From assembly GCF_902498915.1 (NCBI RefSeq), contig NZ_CABVLQ010000001.1: a stretch of DNA of 64,000 nt. One strand, 5' to 3'. Under the pieces are notes generated by a model that had not been told where the DNA came from, made no database searches, and worked only from the letters and a program-made list of their open reading frames with translations. The number at the start of each line of letters is the position of its first letter. Position 1 is the first letter of the stretch. This stretch comes from Escherichia ruysiae (GTDB lineage Bacteria; Pseudomonadota; Gammaproteobacteria; Enterobacterales; Enterobacteriaceae). This document shows, one piece after another, positions 1 through 7,119 of this stretch. The translations under genes and the position numbers were made by a program.

Positions 1-533
1 GTGCTGGTAATGTGCATATACTCGGCGCCAATCGGGCCGCAGTAGGTTTGCTTCAGGGCTTCCAGCAGCTCGCCGAGTTTCATGGTCTCTTTGCCGCTGG
101 CAAATGAACCGACGTTGAAGGTCTCCTGGAAGTCTGCTTCGGTCAGATCGTGGAAAGACGGATCCAGATCGGCCACCTTATCTTGCTGCCACAGTCCCAG
201 CGGATCGAGATTCGCATGTTGGTGACCACGGAAGCGGTATGCGTTAATGAGCTGCAGGACTTTAACCTGCTTCACATTGGTGTCAGGGTCGGAGATCGTT
301 GAAGAGTAACGTGAAGCGTCTTTCGCCAGGCGGCGGAAATATTCACGCGTTTGAGAGTGGAATTGATCCGGTTTGACTCCCGTACCAGGTAACTGCTGGA
401 ACGTCGAACGCCAGTTAGCGTCAACCGAGTCAGGATCGGTTAAGAAGTCTTCATAGAGCTGTTCTATCCAGCTCTGGTTTGCGCCAGAGAGGTAAGAAGA
501 GTCCAACCAGGCTTTCAAAGCGCTGTTCTGCAT
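1..533 (-). CDS. sucA: 2-oxoglutarate dehydrogenase E1 component, N-terminal part (cut by window edge)
   Basis: First 177 codons of the E1 subunit, the thiamine-diphosphate enzyme that decarboxylates 2-oxoglutarate in the TCA-cycle dehydrogenase complex. The start MQNSALKAWLDSSYLSG, followed by the E1 helical segment (SWIEQLYEDFLTDPDSVDANW) and the INAYRFRGHQHANLDPLGL motif, is the known E. coli protein start. The gene runs off the left edge, so the catalytic domain is outside the window. It lies downstream of sdhB on the same strand, as in the sdhCDAB-sucABCD operon. The 367-base gap to sdhB holds a hairpin and a REP element. Confidence 0.97.
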   Translation of the reverse strand, partial: MQNSALKAWLDSSYLSGANQSWIEQLYEDFLTDPDSVDANWRSTFQQLPGTGVKPDQFHSQTREYFRRLAKDASRYSSTISDPDTNVKQVKVLQLINAYRFRGHQHANLDPLGLWQQDKVADLDPSFHDLTEADFQETFNVGSFASGKETMKLGELLEALKQTYCGPIGAEYMHITS

Positions 534-654
534 CGTGATCCCTTAAGCATCTTTTTTATGCTTACTTCGCCGTGGATACTACCACGCACAGTGATGTGCG
601 TGCCGGGGTTCACTTGTTGCGGACTTGTCGTATTTTCTGCGTCCGCTAAGGAAC

Positions 655-693
655 CTTTAAAAACTGTCTTAGTGTCAGGGGCAGTTTTTAAAG
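655..693. other. Perfect 12-bp inverted repeat in the sdhB-sucA gap
   Basis: The arms at 655-666 (CTTTAAAAACTG) and 682-693 (CAGTTTTTAAAG) are exact reverse complements around a 15-base loop. In the sdh-suc transcript (minus strand) this would fold as a stable, A/U-rich-based hairpin about 120 bases before the sucA start. It could be an RNA processing or stability element or an attenuator between sdhB and sucA. I do not know an assigned function for it. Confidence 0.6.
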
Positions 694-710
694 ATTTCCT
701 GCATTTCTTT

Positions 711-790
711 TGTAGACCGGATAAGGCATTCACGCCGCATCCGGCGCTGGTTGCCTGATGCGACGCTTGCGCGTCTTATCAGGCCTACGG
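711..790. repeat. REP/BIME element between sdhB and sucA
   Basis: Two REP palindromes in opposite orientation: GCCGGATGCGGCGT-type on the left and the GCCTGATGCGACGC...GCGTCTTATCAGGC-type on the right. This is the classic BIME layout seen in E. coli intergenic regions. It lies inside the sdh-suc transcription unit, where such elements usually act at RNA level. Confidence 0.9.
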
Positions 791-832
791 TTTCTAACAA
801 ACCTGCTTAATTGTTAACGCAGGCTCGATTTT

Positions 833-857
833 CCCCCTCGCCCTTCCAGGGAGAGGG
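833..857. repeat. Box-C-like GC-rich repeat
   Basis: A short C-rich/G-rich dyad (CCCCCTCGCCC ... GGGAGAGGG) just downstream of sdhB. It resembles the dispersed E. coli box C element, and a longer relative lies at 61395-61436. Assignment is by resemblance only. Confidence 0.5.
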
Positions 858-900
858 AACCGTTCGTGCACATTTTTGCCTTGGCCATCAGGCCAGGACA

Positions 901-1617
901 TTACGCATTACGTTGCAACAACATCGACTTGATATGACCGATGGCGCGCGTCGGGTTCAGCCCTTTCGGACATACACTGACGCAGTTCATGATGCTGTGA
1001 CAGCGGAATACACTGAATGCATCACTCAAACCGTCGAGGCGGCTGTCAGTCTCAGTATCACGGCTATCAATCAGGAAACGATACGCCGCTAACAAGCCTG
1101 CAGGACCGATAAACTTATCGGGATTCCACCAGAAAGACGGACAAGAGGTTGAACAACATGCGCAGAGAATACATTCATACAGCCCGTCGAGTTTTTCACG
1201 TTGCTCGGGCATTTGTAAATGCTCACGAGCTGGTAGATTTTGTCCATTATTCAACAAGTAAGGCTTAATTTTCTCATATTGCGCATAGAATTGTCCCATG
1301 TCTACCACCAAATCGCGGATCACCGGTAAACCTGGCAACGGACGAATTACAATCTTCTTGCCCGGCTGGTTGAGTGCCGAAATCGGGGTAATACAGGCCA
1401 GACCATTCTTGCCGTTCATGTTCAGACCGTCGGAACCACACACACCTTCACGGCAGGAGCGACGGAACGACAGGCTGGGATCTTTCTCTTTCAGCTGGAT
1501 AAGCGCATCCAGCAGCATCATGTCGCGACCTTCTTCCGCTTCCAGGGTGTAATCCTGCATACGCGGAGCATCATCAACATCCGGGTTATAGCGATAAATT
1601 GAAAACTCGAGTCTCAT
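901..1617 (-). CDS. sdhB: Succinate dehydrogenase iron-sulfur subunit
   Basis: 238 residues, the normal length. It carries electrons from the FAD in SdhA to ubiquinone in the membrane through three Fe-S clusters. The [2Fe-2S] ligands are visible as CREGVCGSDG followed by a further Cys in KNGLAC (about residues 55-75). The [4Fe-4S] and [3Fe-4S] ligands are in CILCACCSTSCP (about 149-160) and CVSVCPKGLNP near the C-terminus. The gene lies 15 bases after sdhA in the sdhCDAB order. Confidence 0.98.
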   Translation of the reverse strand: MRLEFSIYRYNPDVDDAPRMQDYTLEAEEGRDMMLLDALIQLKEKDPSLSFRRSCREGVCGSDGLNMNGKNGLACITPISALNQPGKKIVIRPLPGLPVIRDLVVDMGQFYAQYEKIKPYLLNNGQNLPAREHLQMPEQREKLDGLYECILCACCSTSCPSFWWNPDKFIGPAGLLAAYRFLIDSRDTETDSRLDGLSDAFSVFRCHSIMNCVSVCPKGLNPTRAIGHIKSMLLQRNA

Positions 1618-1632
1618 TTTCCTGTCTCCGCA

Positions 1633-3399
1633 TTAGTAAGTACGAATCTTCGGCGGGAATGCCGGGCGCAGTTTCGGTTCCATGTTGACGCTACGTCGCG
1701 TCATGGATTCCGACTCTGGCAGATACAGGGAGTGACACAGCCAGTTTTCATCATCACGCTCCGGGAAGTCGAAGCGGCTATGCGCGCCACGGCTTTCGGT
1801 ACGGAAGTTGGCAGAAACAGCCGTTGCATACGCCGTTTCCATCAGGTTATCCAGTTCCAGGCATTCAACGCGCTGGGTGTTGAACTCGCTGGAGGTGTCA
1901 TCCAGACGGGCATTTTTCAGACGCTCGCGGATCACTTTCAACTGCTCAAGCCCTTTCGCCATCGCATCACCTTCACGGAAGACCGAGAAGTTATGCTGCA
2001 TACATTCTTGCAGTGCTTTACGAATCGCCACCGGATCTTCACCGTTACGGTTGTTGTTCCAGCGGTTCAGGCGCTCCAGAGAAGCTTCGACATCAGACTC
2101 GCTGGCATCGCGCAGTGCGCCCTGTTCGGCGATAGACTCTTGCAGATGCAGACCTGCCGCACGACCAAAGACCACCAGGTCCAGCAGCGAGTTGCCGCCA
2201 AGACGGTTAGCGCCGTGTACCGATACGCAAGCAATTTCACCCACCGCGAACAGGCCAGGAATCACCACATCTTCGCCCTTCTCGTTCACGGTCAGCGCCT
2301 GCCCGGTCACTTTGGTCGGAATACCGCCCATCATGTAGTGACAGGTTGGGATAACCGGAATCGGCTCTTTCACCGGATCGACGTGAGCGAAGGTACGGGA
2401 GAGTTCAAGAATGCCCGGCAGACGGGATTCGAGAACTTCTTTACCCAGGTGGTCGAGTTTCAGTTTTGCGTGTGGTCCCCACGGGCCATCACAGCCACGA
2501 CCTTCACGAATTTCGATCATGATGGAACGCGCCACCACATCACGCCCCGCCAGGTCTTTGGCGTTCGGCGCATAACGCTCCATAAAGCGTTCGCCATGTT
2601 TGTTCAGCAGATAACCGCCTTCACCACGGCAACCCTCGGTGACCAGTACGCCCGCACCGGCAATACCCGTCGGGTGGAACTGCCACATTTCCATATCCTG
2701 CACCGGTACGCCTGCACGGATAGCCATGCCGACGCCGTCGCCGGTGTTAATGTGGGCGTTGGTGGTGGACTGATAAATACGCCCTGCTCCGCCAGTCGCC
2801 AGCACGGTAGCGCGGGCTTTGAAATAAACCACTTCACCGGTTTCGATGCACAGTGCGGTACAACCGACCACTGCGCCATCCTGGTTTTTCACCAGATCCA
2901 GCGCATACCACTCGGAGAAAATGGTGGTGTGGTTTTTCAGGTTCTGCTGATAAAGGGTGTGCAACAGTGCGTGACCGGTACGGTCAGCCGCTGCCGCTGT
3001 ACGTGCCGCCTGCTCGCCGCCGAAGTTTTTCGACTGACCGCCAAACGGACGTTGATAGATACGACCATCATCAAGGCGCGAGAACGGCAGTCCCATGTGT
3101 TCCAGTTCCAGAATCGCTTCCGGCCCGGTTTTACACATATATTCAATCGCGTCCTGGTCACCGATATAGTCCGACCCTTTTACGGTGTCGTACATATGCC
3201 ATTCCCAGTTATCTTCATGGGTATTACCCAGCGCAACGGTAATGCCGCCCTGCGCCGAAACGGTATGGGAACGGGTCGGGAAGACTTTAGAGAGCAGCGC
3301 ACAGGTCTGGCCGCTCTGGGAAATTTGCAGCGCCGCGCGCATACCTGCGCCGCCGGCACCAATCACAACTGCATCAAATTCTCTGACTGGCAATTTCAT
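1633..3399 (-). CDS. sdhA: Succinate dehydrogenase flavoprotein subunit
   Basis: 588 residues. It is the catalytic subunit of complex II and oxidises succinate to fumarate. Visible features are the N-terminal Rossmann dinucleotide motif VIGAGGAGMRAAL, the covalent-FAD histidine in TRSHTVSAQGG (about residue 45), and the substrate-site segments HPTGIAGAGVLVTEGCRGEG and HYMMGGIPT. The start is MKLPVREF at 3399, not the upstream in-frame Met at 3411, because it matches the family and overlaps the sdhD stop by one base (TGATG), which suggests translational coupling. Confidence 0.98.
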   Translation of the reverse strand: MKLPVREFDAVVIGAGGAGMRAALQISQSGQTCALLSKVFPTRSHTVSAQGGITVALGNTHEDNWEWHMYDTVKGSDYIGDQDAIEYMCKTGPEAILELEHMGLPFSRLDDGRIYQRPFGGQSKNFGGEQAARTAAAADRTGHALLHTLYQQNLKNHTTIFSEWYALDLVKNQDGAVVGCTALCIETGEVVYFKARATVLATGGAGRIYQSTTNAHINTGDGVGMAIRAGVPVQDMEMWQFHPTGIAGAGVLVTEGCRGEGGYLLNKHGERFMERYAPNAKDLAGRDVVARSIMIEIREGRGCDGPWGPHAKLKLDHLGKEVLESRLPGILELSRTFAHVDPVKEPIPVIPTCHYMMGGIPTKVTGQALTVNEKGEDVVIPGLFAVGEIACVSVHGANRLGGNSLLDLVVFGRAAGLHLQESIAEQGALRDASESDVEASLERLNRWNNNRNGEDPVAIRKALQECMQHNFSVFREGDAMAKGLEQLKVIRERLKNARLDDTSSEFNTQRVECLELDNLMETAYATAVSANFRTESRGAHSRFDFPERDDENWLCHSLYLPESESMTRRSVNMEPKLRPAFPPKIRTY

Positions 3400-3746
3400 C
3401 ACACACCCCACACCACAACGAATCCATAAATCACGTAAACCACCAGTGCAACGACAATCACCAGTTGCAGCATCAGGCGCAAAGCCAGCGGTTTAACGTA
3501 GTCGGTCAACACCTGCCACATGCCGATCCAGGCATGGATCAAGATGGAAAACAGCGCCAGCAGGGTGAACACTTTAGTGAACGCAGAGGCAAAGAAACCG
3601 ATCCAGACTTCATATGTCAGTTCGCCACTGGTAGCGAAAAAACCGACCATATAAATGATGTAGAGCGTCAGGACGATAGCAGTAGCGCGAACGAGGATGA
3701 AATCATGTACGCCATTGCGTCCTAATGCGGAGGCGTTGCTTACCAT
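3399..3746 (-). CDS. sdhD: Succinate dehydrogenase membrane anchor subunit SdhD
   Basis: 115 residues with three hydrophobic segments. It is one of the two b556 anchor subunits that hold SdhAB at the inner membrane and form the ubiquinone site. The conserved heme/quinone region is seen in [18 protein letters not shown]. The start overlaps the end of sdhC by 7 bases, and the stop shares one base with the sdhA start, so the four genes are tightly packed. Confidence 0.97.
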
Positions 3747-4129
3747 ACGAGGACTCCTGCAAGAATTGAAAGCACGACAGTAATGACAAAGGAGATTTTG
3801 GCGGAGCGTTTACCCGCTTCGAATGTTTCTTCCAGATAGCCAAAATCCATCATCATGTGGCGAATACCTACGACGACGTGATACGCCAGAGCGGTAAGGA
3901 TGCCCCACATGATAAATTTGACGAAGAAGCTGCCCATAATGGCGGAAGCTTGCTCGAAACCTTCAGGGGAAGAGAGGCTAGTACCCAGAAGCCACAGCAG
4001 GATGCCCACTGCAACGAAGGTGATCACACCGGAAACGCGATGGAGAATGGACGCTATCGCCGTGACGGGGAACCGGATGGTCTGTAGGTCCAGATTAACA
4101 GGTCTTTGTTTTTTCACATTTCTTATCAT
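3740..4129 (-). CDS. sdhC: Succinate dehydrogenase cytochrome b556 subunit SdhC
   Basis: 129 residues beginning [15 protein letters not shown]. The upstream Met at 4144 would add five residues not usual for the family. Three membrane helices are visible. The heme-ligand and quinone-site regions are SILHRVSGV (with conserved Ser and Arg) and [14 protein letters not shown]. It is the first gene of the operon, and a good sigma70-like promoter lies about 230 bases upstream. Confidence 0.97.
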
Positions 4130-4357
4130 GAATAACGCCCACATGCTGTTCTTATTATTCCCTGGGGACTACGGGTACAGAGGATAACTTTCTGTTACCT
4201 GGAGACGTCGGGATTTCCTTCCTCCGGTCTGCTTGCGGGTCAGACAGCGTCCTTTCTATAACTGCGCGTCATGCAAAACACTGCTTCCAGATGCGAAAAC
4301 GACACGTTACAACGCTGGGTGGCTCGGGATTGCAGGGTGTTCCGGAGACCTGGCGGC

Positions 4358-4386
4358 AGTATAGGCCGTTCACAAAATCATTACAA
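4358..4386 (-). promoter_or_regulatory. Probable sdhC promoter
   Basis: On the minus strand, a -35 TTGTAA (4386-4381) is separated by exactly 17 bases from a -10 TATACT (4363-4358). It is the best sigma70 match upstream of sdhC and would give a leader of about 220 bases. The known sdh leader is a target for small RNAs, but no pairing was tested here. Confidence 0.75.
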
Positions 4387-4423
4387 TTAACCTACATATG
4401 CTTTGTCGGGTTTTATCCAGAAC

Positions 4424-4439
4424 AGTGATCTAAGTCACG
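4424..4439. promoter_or_regulatory. CRP-like site in the sdhC-gltA region
   Basis: AGTGA-TCTAAG-TCACG is a symmetric half-site pair with the 6-base spacer typical of CRP. It is centred about 80 bases upstream of the expected sdhC start point. The sdh operon is known to be activated by CRP, so the position is plausible. Confidence 0.6.
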
Positions 4440-4473
4440 ATAACAACATTTATTTAATTTTTAACCATCTCAT

Positions 4474-4526
4474 TTGACAATCATTCAACAAAGTTGTTAC
4501 AAACATCATCAGGAAAAGCATATAAT
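4474..4526 (+). promoter_or_regulatory. gltA promoter region
   Basis: Two overlapping sigma70-like arrangements point to gltA. TTGACA (4474-4479) has a 17-base spacer to TTACAA (4497-4502). The near-perfect TATAAT (4521-4526) lies 18 bases past that same TTACAA. Transcripts from either would have a leader of about 300 bases. gltA is known to have two promoters; which box pair is which is inference. The rest of 4527-4837 shows no gene. Confidence 0.6.
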
Positions 4527-4837
4527 GCGTAAAAGTTATGGGGTCACTATTTCACCTAAGATTAACTTATGTAACAGTGTGGAAGTATTGACCAATCCAT
4601 CCAGGACAGTTATTAGTGATAGACAGGTTTAATAATTCGGATTGCTAAGTGCTTGATTCGCCGTTTATTCGTCATCAATGAATCCTTTACCTGCAAGCGC
4701 CCAGAGCTCTGTACCCAGGTCTTCCCCTCTTTCGCAGAGCGGCGAGCCAAATAACAAACGGGTAAAGCCAGGTTGATGTGCGAAGGCAAATTTAAGTTCC
4801 GGCAGTCTTACGCAATAAGGCGCTAAGGAGACCTTAA

Positions 4838-6121
4838 ATGGCTGATACAAAAGCAAAACTCACCCTCAACGGGGATACAGCTGTTGAACTGGATGTGCTG
4901 AAAGGCACGCTGGGTCAAGATGTTATTGATATCCGTACTCTCGGTTCAAAAGGTGTATTCACCTTTGATCCAGGCTTCACTTCAACCGCATCCTGCGAAT
5001 CTAAAATTACTTTTATTGATGGTGATGAAGGTATTTTGCTGCATCGCGGTTTCCCGATCGATCAGCTGGCGACCGATTCTAACTACCTGGAAGTCTGTTA
5101 CATTCTGCTGAATGGTGAAAAACCGACCCAGGAACAGTATGACGAGTTTAAAACTACCGTTACCCGTCATACGATGATCCACGAACAGATTACCCGTCTG
5201 TTCCACGCCTTCCGTCGCGACTCTCATCCGATGGCGGTCATGTGCGGTATCACCGGCGCGCTGGCAGCGTTTTATCACGATTCACTTGACGTCAATAATC
5301 CGCGTCATCGTGAAATCGCCGCGTTCCGTCTGCTGTCGAAAATGCCGACCATGGCAGCGATGTGTTACAAATACTCCATCGGTCAGCCATTTGTTTACCC
5401 GCGCAATGACCTTTCCTACGCCGGAAACTTCCTGCACATGATGTTCTCCACCCCGTGCGAACCGTATGAAGTCAATCCAATTCTGGAACGTGCAATGGAT
5501 CGTATTCTGATCCTGCACGCTGACCACGAACAGAACGCCTCGACTTCCACCGTGCGTACCGCTGGTTCTTCGGGTGCGAACCCGTTTGCTTGTATCGCAG
5601 CAGGTATTGCTTCGCTGTGGGGGCCGGCTCACGGTGGTGCTAACGAAGCTGCGCTAAAAATGCTGGAAGAAATCAGCTCCGTTAAACACATTCCGGAATT
5701 TGTTCGTCGTGCGAAAGATAAGAATGACTCTTTCCGCCTGATGGGCTTCGGTCACCGCGTGTACAAAAATTACGACCCGCGCGCCACCGTAATGCGTGAA
5801 ACCTGCCATGAAGTCCTGAAAGAGCTGGGCACCAAAGATGACCTGCTGGAAGTGGCAATGGAGCTGGAAAACATCGCGCTGAACGACCCGTACTTTATCG
5901 AGAAAAAACTGTACCCGAACGTCGATTTCTACTCCGGTATCATCCTGAAAGCGATGGGTATTCCGTCTTCCATGTTCACCGTCATTTTCGCAATGGCACG
6001 TACCGTTGGCTGGATCGCCCACTGGAGCGAAATGCACAGTGACGGCATGAAAATTGCCCGTCCGCGTCAGCTGTATACTGGCTATGAAAAACGTGACTTT
6101 AAAAGCGATATCAAACGTTAA
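4838..6121 (+). CDS. gltA: Citrate synthase (type II, NADH-sensitive)
   Basis: 427 residues, the length of the hexameric Gram-negative type. It condenses acetyl-CoA with oxaloacetate to citrate, the entry step of the TCA cycle. The catalytic residues are visible: His in GPAHGGANE (about 264), His in MGFGHRVYKNYDPRA (about 305) and Asp in YPNVDFYSG (about 362). The Cys-rich N-terminal region used for NADH binding is present. A ribosome site (AAGGAGA) precedes the ATG. It is divergent from sdhC, sharing the regulatory gap. Confidence 0.98.
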   Translation: MADTKAKLTLNGDTAVELDVLKGTLGQDVIDIRTLGSKGVFTFDPGFTSTASCESKITFIDGDEGILLHRGFPIDQLATDSNYLEVCYILLNGEKPTQEQYDEFKTTVTRHTMIHEQITRLFHAFRRDSHPMAVMCGITGALAAFYHDSLDVNNPRHREIAAFRLLSKMPTMAAMCYKYSIGQPFVYPRNDLSYAGNFLHMMFSTPCEPYEVNPILERAMDRILILHADHEQNASTSTVRTAGSSGANPFACIAAGIASLWGPAHGGANEAALKMLEEISSVKHIPEFVRRAKDKNDSFRLMGFGHRVYKNYDPRATVMRETCHEVLKELGTKDDLLEVAMELENIALNDPYFIEKKLYPNVDFYSGIILKAMGIPSSMFTVIFAMARTVGWIAHWSEMHSDGMKIARPRQLYTGYEKRDFKSDIKR

Positions 6122-6150
6122 TCGGTGATTACTGAGCAGCAAATAATTTA

Positions 6151-6181
6151 GCCCGCCGTTTATATGGCGGGTTATTTTTTG
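6151..6181 (+). terminator. gltA terminator
   Basis: AGCCCGCC-GTTTATAT-GGCGGGTT is followed by ATTTTTT, a textbook intrinsic terminator 30 bases after the gltA stop. Confidence 0.9.
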
Positions 6182-6502
6182 TTGGTTTAAGCATAAAAAA
6201 TTGTAAAAATAAAATCAAAAACCGGACGCCAAATAAAAAACAACCAGTTCAAATAGCAGTCAATGCAATATCTTCATAAAAATAATTGATCTCTCCGTCC
6301 TGTTTATAATCCACTGAGTATTATGCATATCCATAATTCACTTCTATTTTCTACGCCTTAATTAATTCACAACACCAATCAATTGCATTTGCATTTAATA
6401 AAACTAAATATATTTTTAAGCAAAACTAAAAACACTCCACACGCAAAATCAGATAATCTGGTAGAGCTATACTATTTTTCTATTTCCTTAAAGGATTCTG
6501 TT
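6182..6502. other. AT-rich gap upstream of ybgD
   Basis: About 320 bases, very A/T rich, between the gltA terminator and the fimbrial operon. No credible gene was seen; the open frame running into ybgD from 6383 lacks coding character before residue 41. Such AT richness is typical of H-NS-silenced fimbrial promoters, but no individual promoter element stands out. Confidence 0.5.
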
Positions 6503-7069
6503 ATGTTTAAAGGACAAAAAACATTGGCCGCATTGGCCGTATCTCTGTTGTTCACTGCTCCTGTTTATGCCGCAGACGAAGGCTCTGGTGAAATTCACTT
6601 TAAAGGTGAAATTATTGAAGCACCTTGTGACATTCATCCAGATGATGTTGATAAAAATATTGACCTTGGACAAGTCACGACAACCCATATAAACCGGGAT
6701 CATCACAGCAATAAAGTGGCCGTCGACATTCGCTTAATAAACTGTGACCTGCCAGGTTCTGATAATGGTAGCGGTTCGCCAATATCCAAAGTTGCCGTAA
6801 CCTTCGACGGTTCGGCTAAAACGACGGGGGCAACACCTCTGTTGAGCAATACCAGTGCTGGCGAAGCAACAGGTGTCGGCGTAAGACTGATGGACAAAAA
6901 TGACACAAACATCGTATTGGGTACAGCTGCGCCAGACCTCGACCTGGATGCAAGCTCAACAGAACAAACGCTGAACTTCTTTGCCTGGATGGAACAAATT
7001 GACAATGCAGTCAATGTCACTGCCGGTGCCGTAACCGCTAACGCGACCTACGTTCTGGATTATAAATAA
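6503..7069 (+). CDS. ybgD: Fimbrial major pilin-like protein
   Basis: 188 residues. It has a signal peptide (MFKGQKTLAALAVSLLFTAPVYA), then a type-1-pilin-like domain with two cysteines (APCDIHPD and LINCDLPG) expected to form the pilin disulfide, and an alternating hydrophobic C-terminal strand ending ATYVLDYK, used for chaperone binding and donor-strand exchange. The ATG at 6503 follows AAAGGAT and gives a proper signal peptide; the longer frame from 6383 does not. It is first in the ybgDQPO chaperone-usher operon. Whether fibres are made under ordinary conditions cannot be seen here. Confidence 0.93.
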   Translation: MFKGQKTLAALAVSLLFTAPVYAADEGSGEIHFKGEIIEAPCDIHPDDVDKNIDLGQVTTTHINRDHHSNKVAVDIRLINCDLPGSDNGSGSPISKVAVTFDGSAKTTGATPLLSNTSAGEATGVGVRLMDKNDTNIVLGTAAPDLDLDASSTEQTLNFFAWMEQIDNAVNVTAGAVTANATYVLDYK

Positions 7070-7079
7070 GAATAATTAT

Positions 7080-7097
7080 GGCGGCGACGTAGCCGCC
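7080..7097 (+). promoter_or_regulatory. Hairpin between pilin and usher genes
   Basis: GGCGGC-GACGTA-GCCGCC is followed only by TTT. In chaperone-usher operons a hairpin after the pilin gene commonly protects the pilin mRNA and lowers usher expression. The short T run argues for partial termination or RNA stabilisation rather than full stop. Confidence 0.6.
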
Positions 7098-7119
7098 TTT
7101 CTGCAGATATTTATCAGGT

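Noticed and set aside
1732..3429. 565-codon open frame opposite sdhA
   Set aside because: Antisense shadow of a highly conserved gene; no ribosome site, family motif or membrane pattern.
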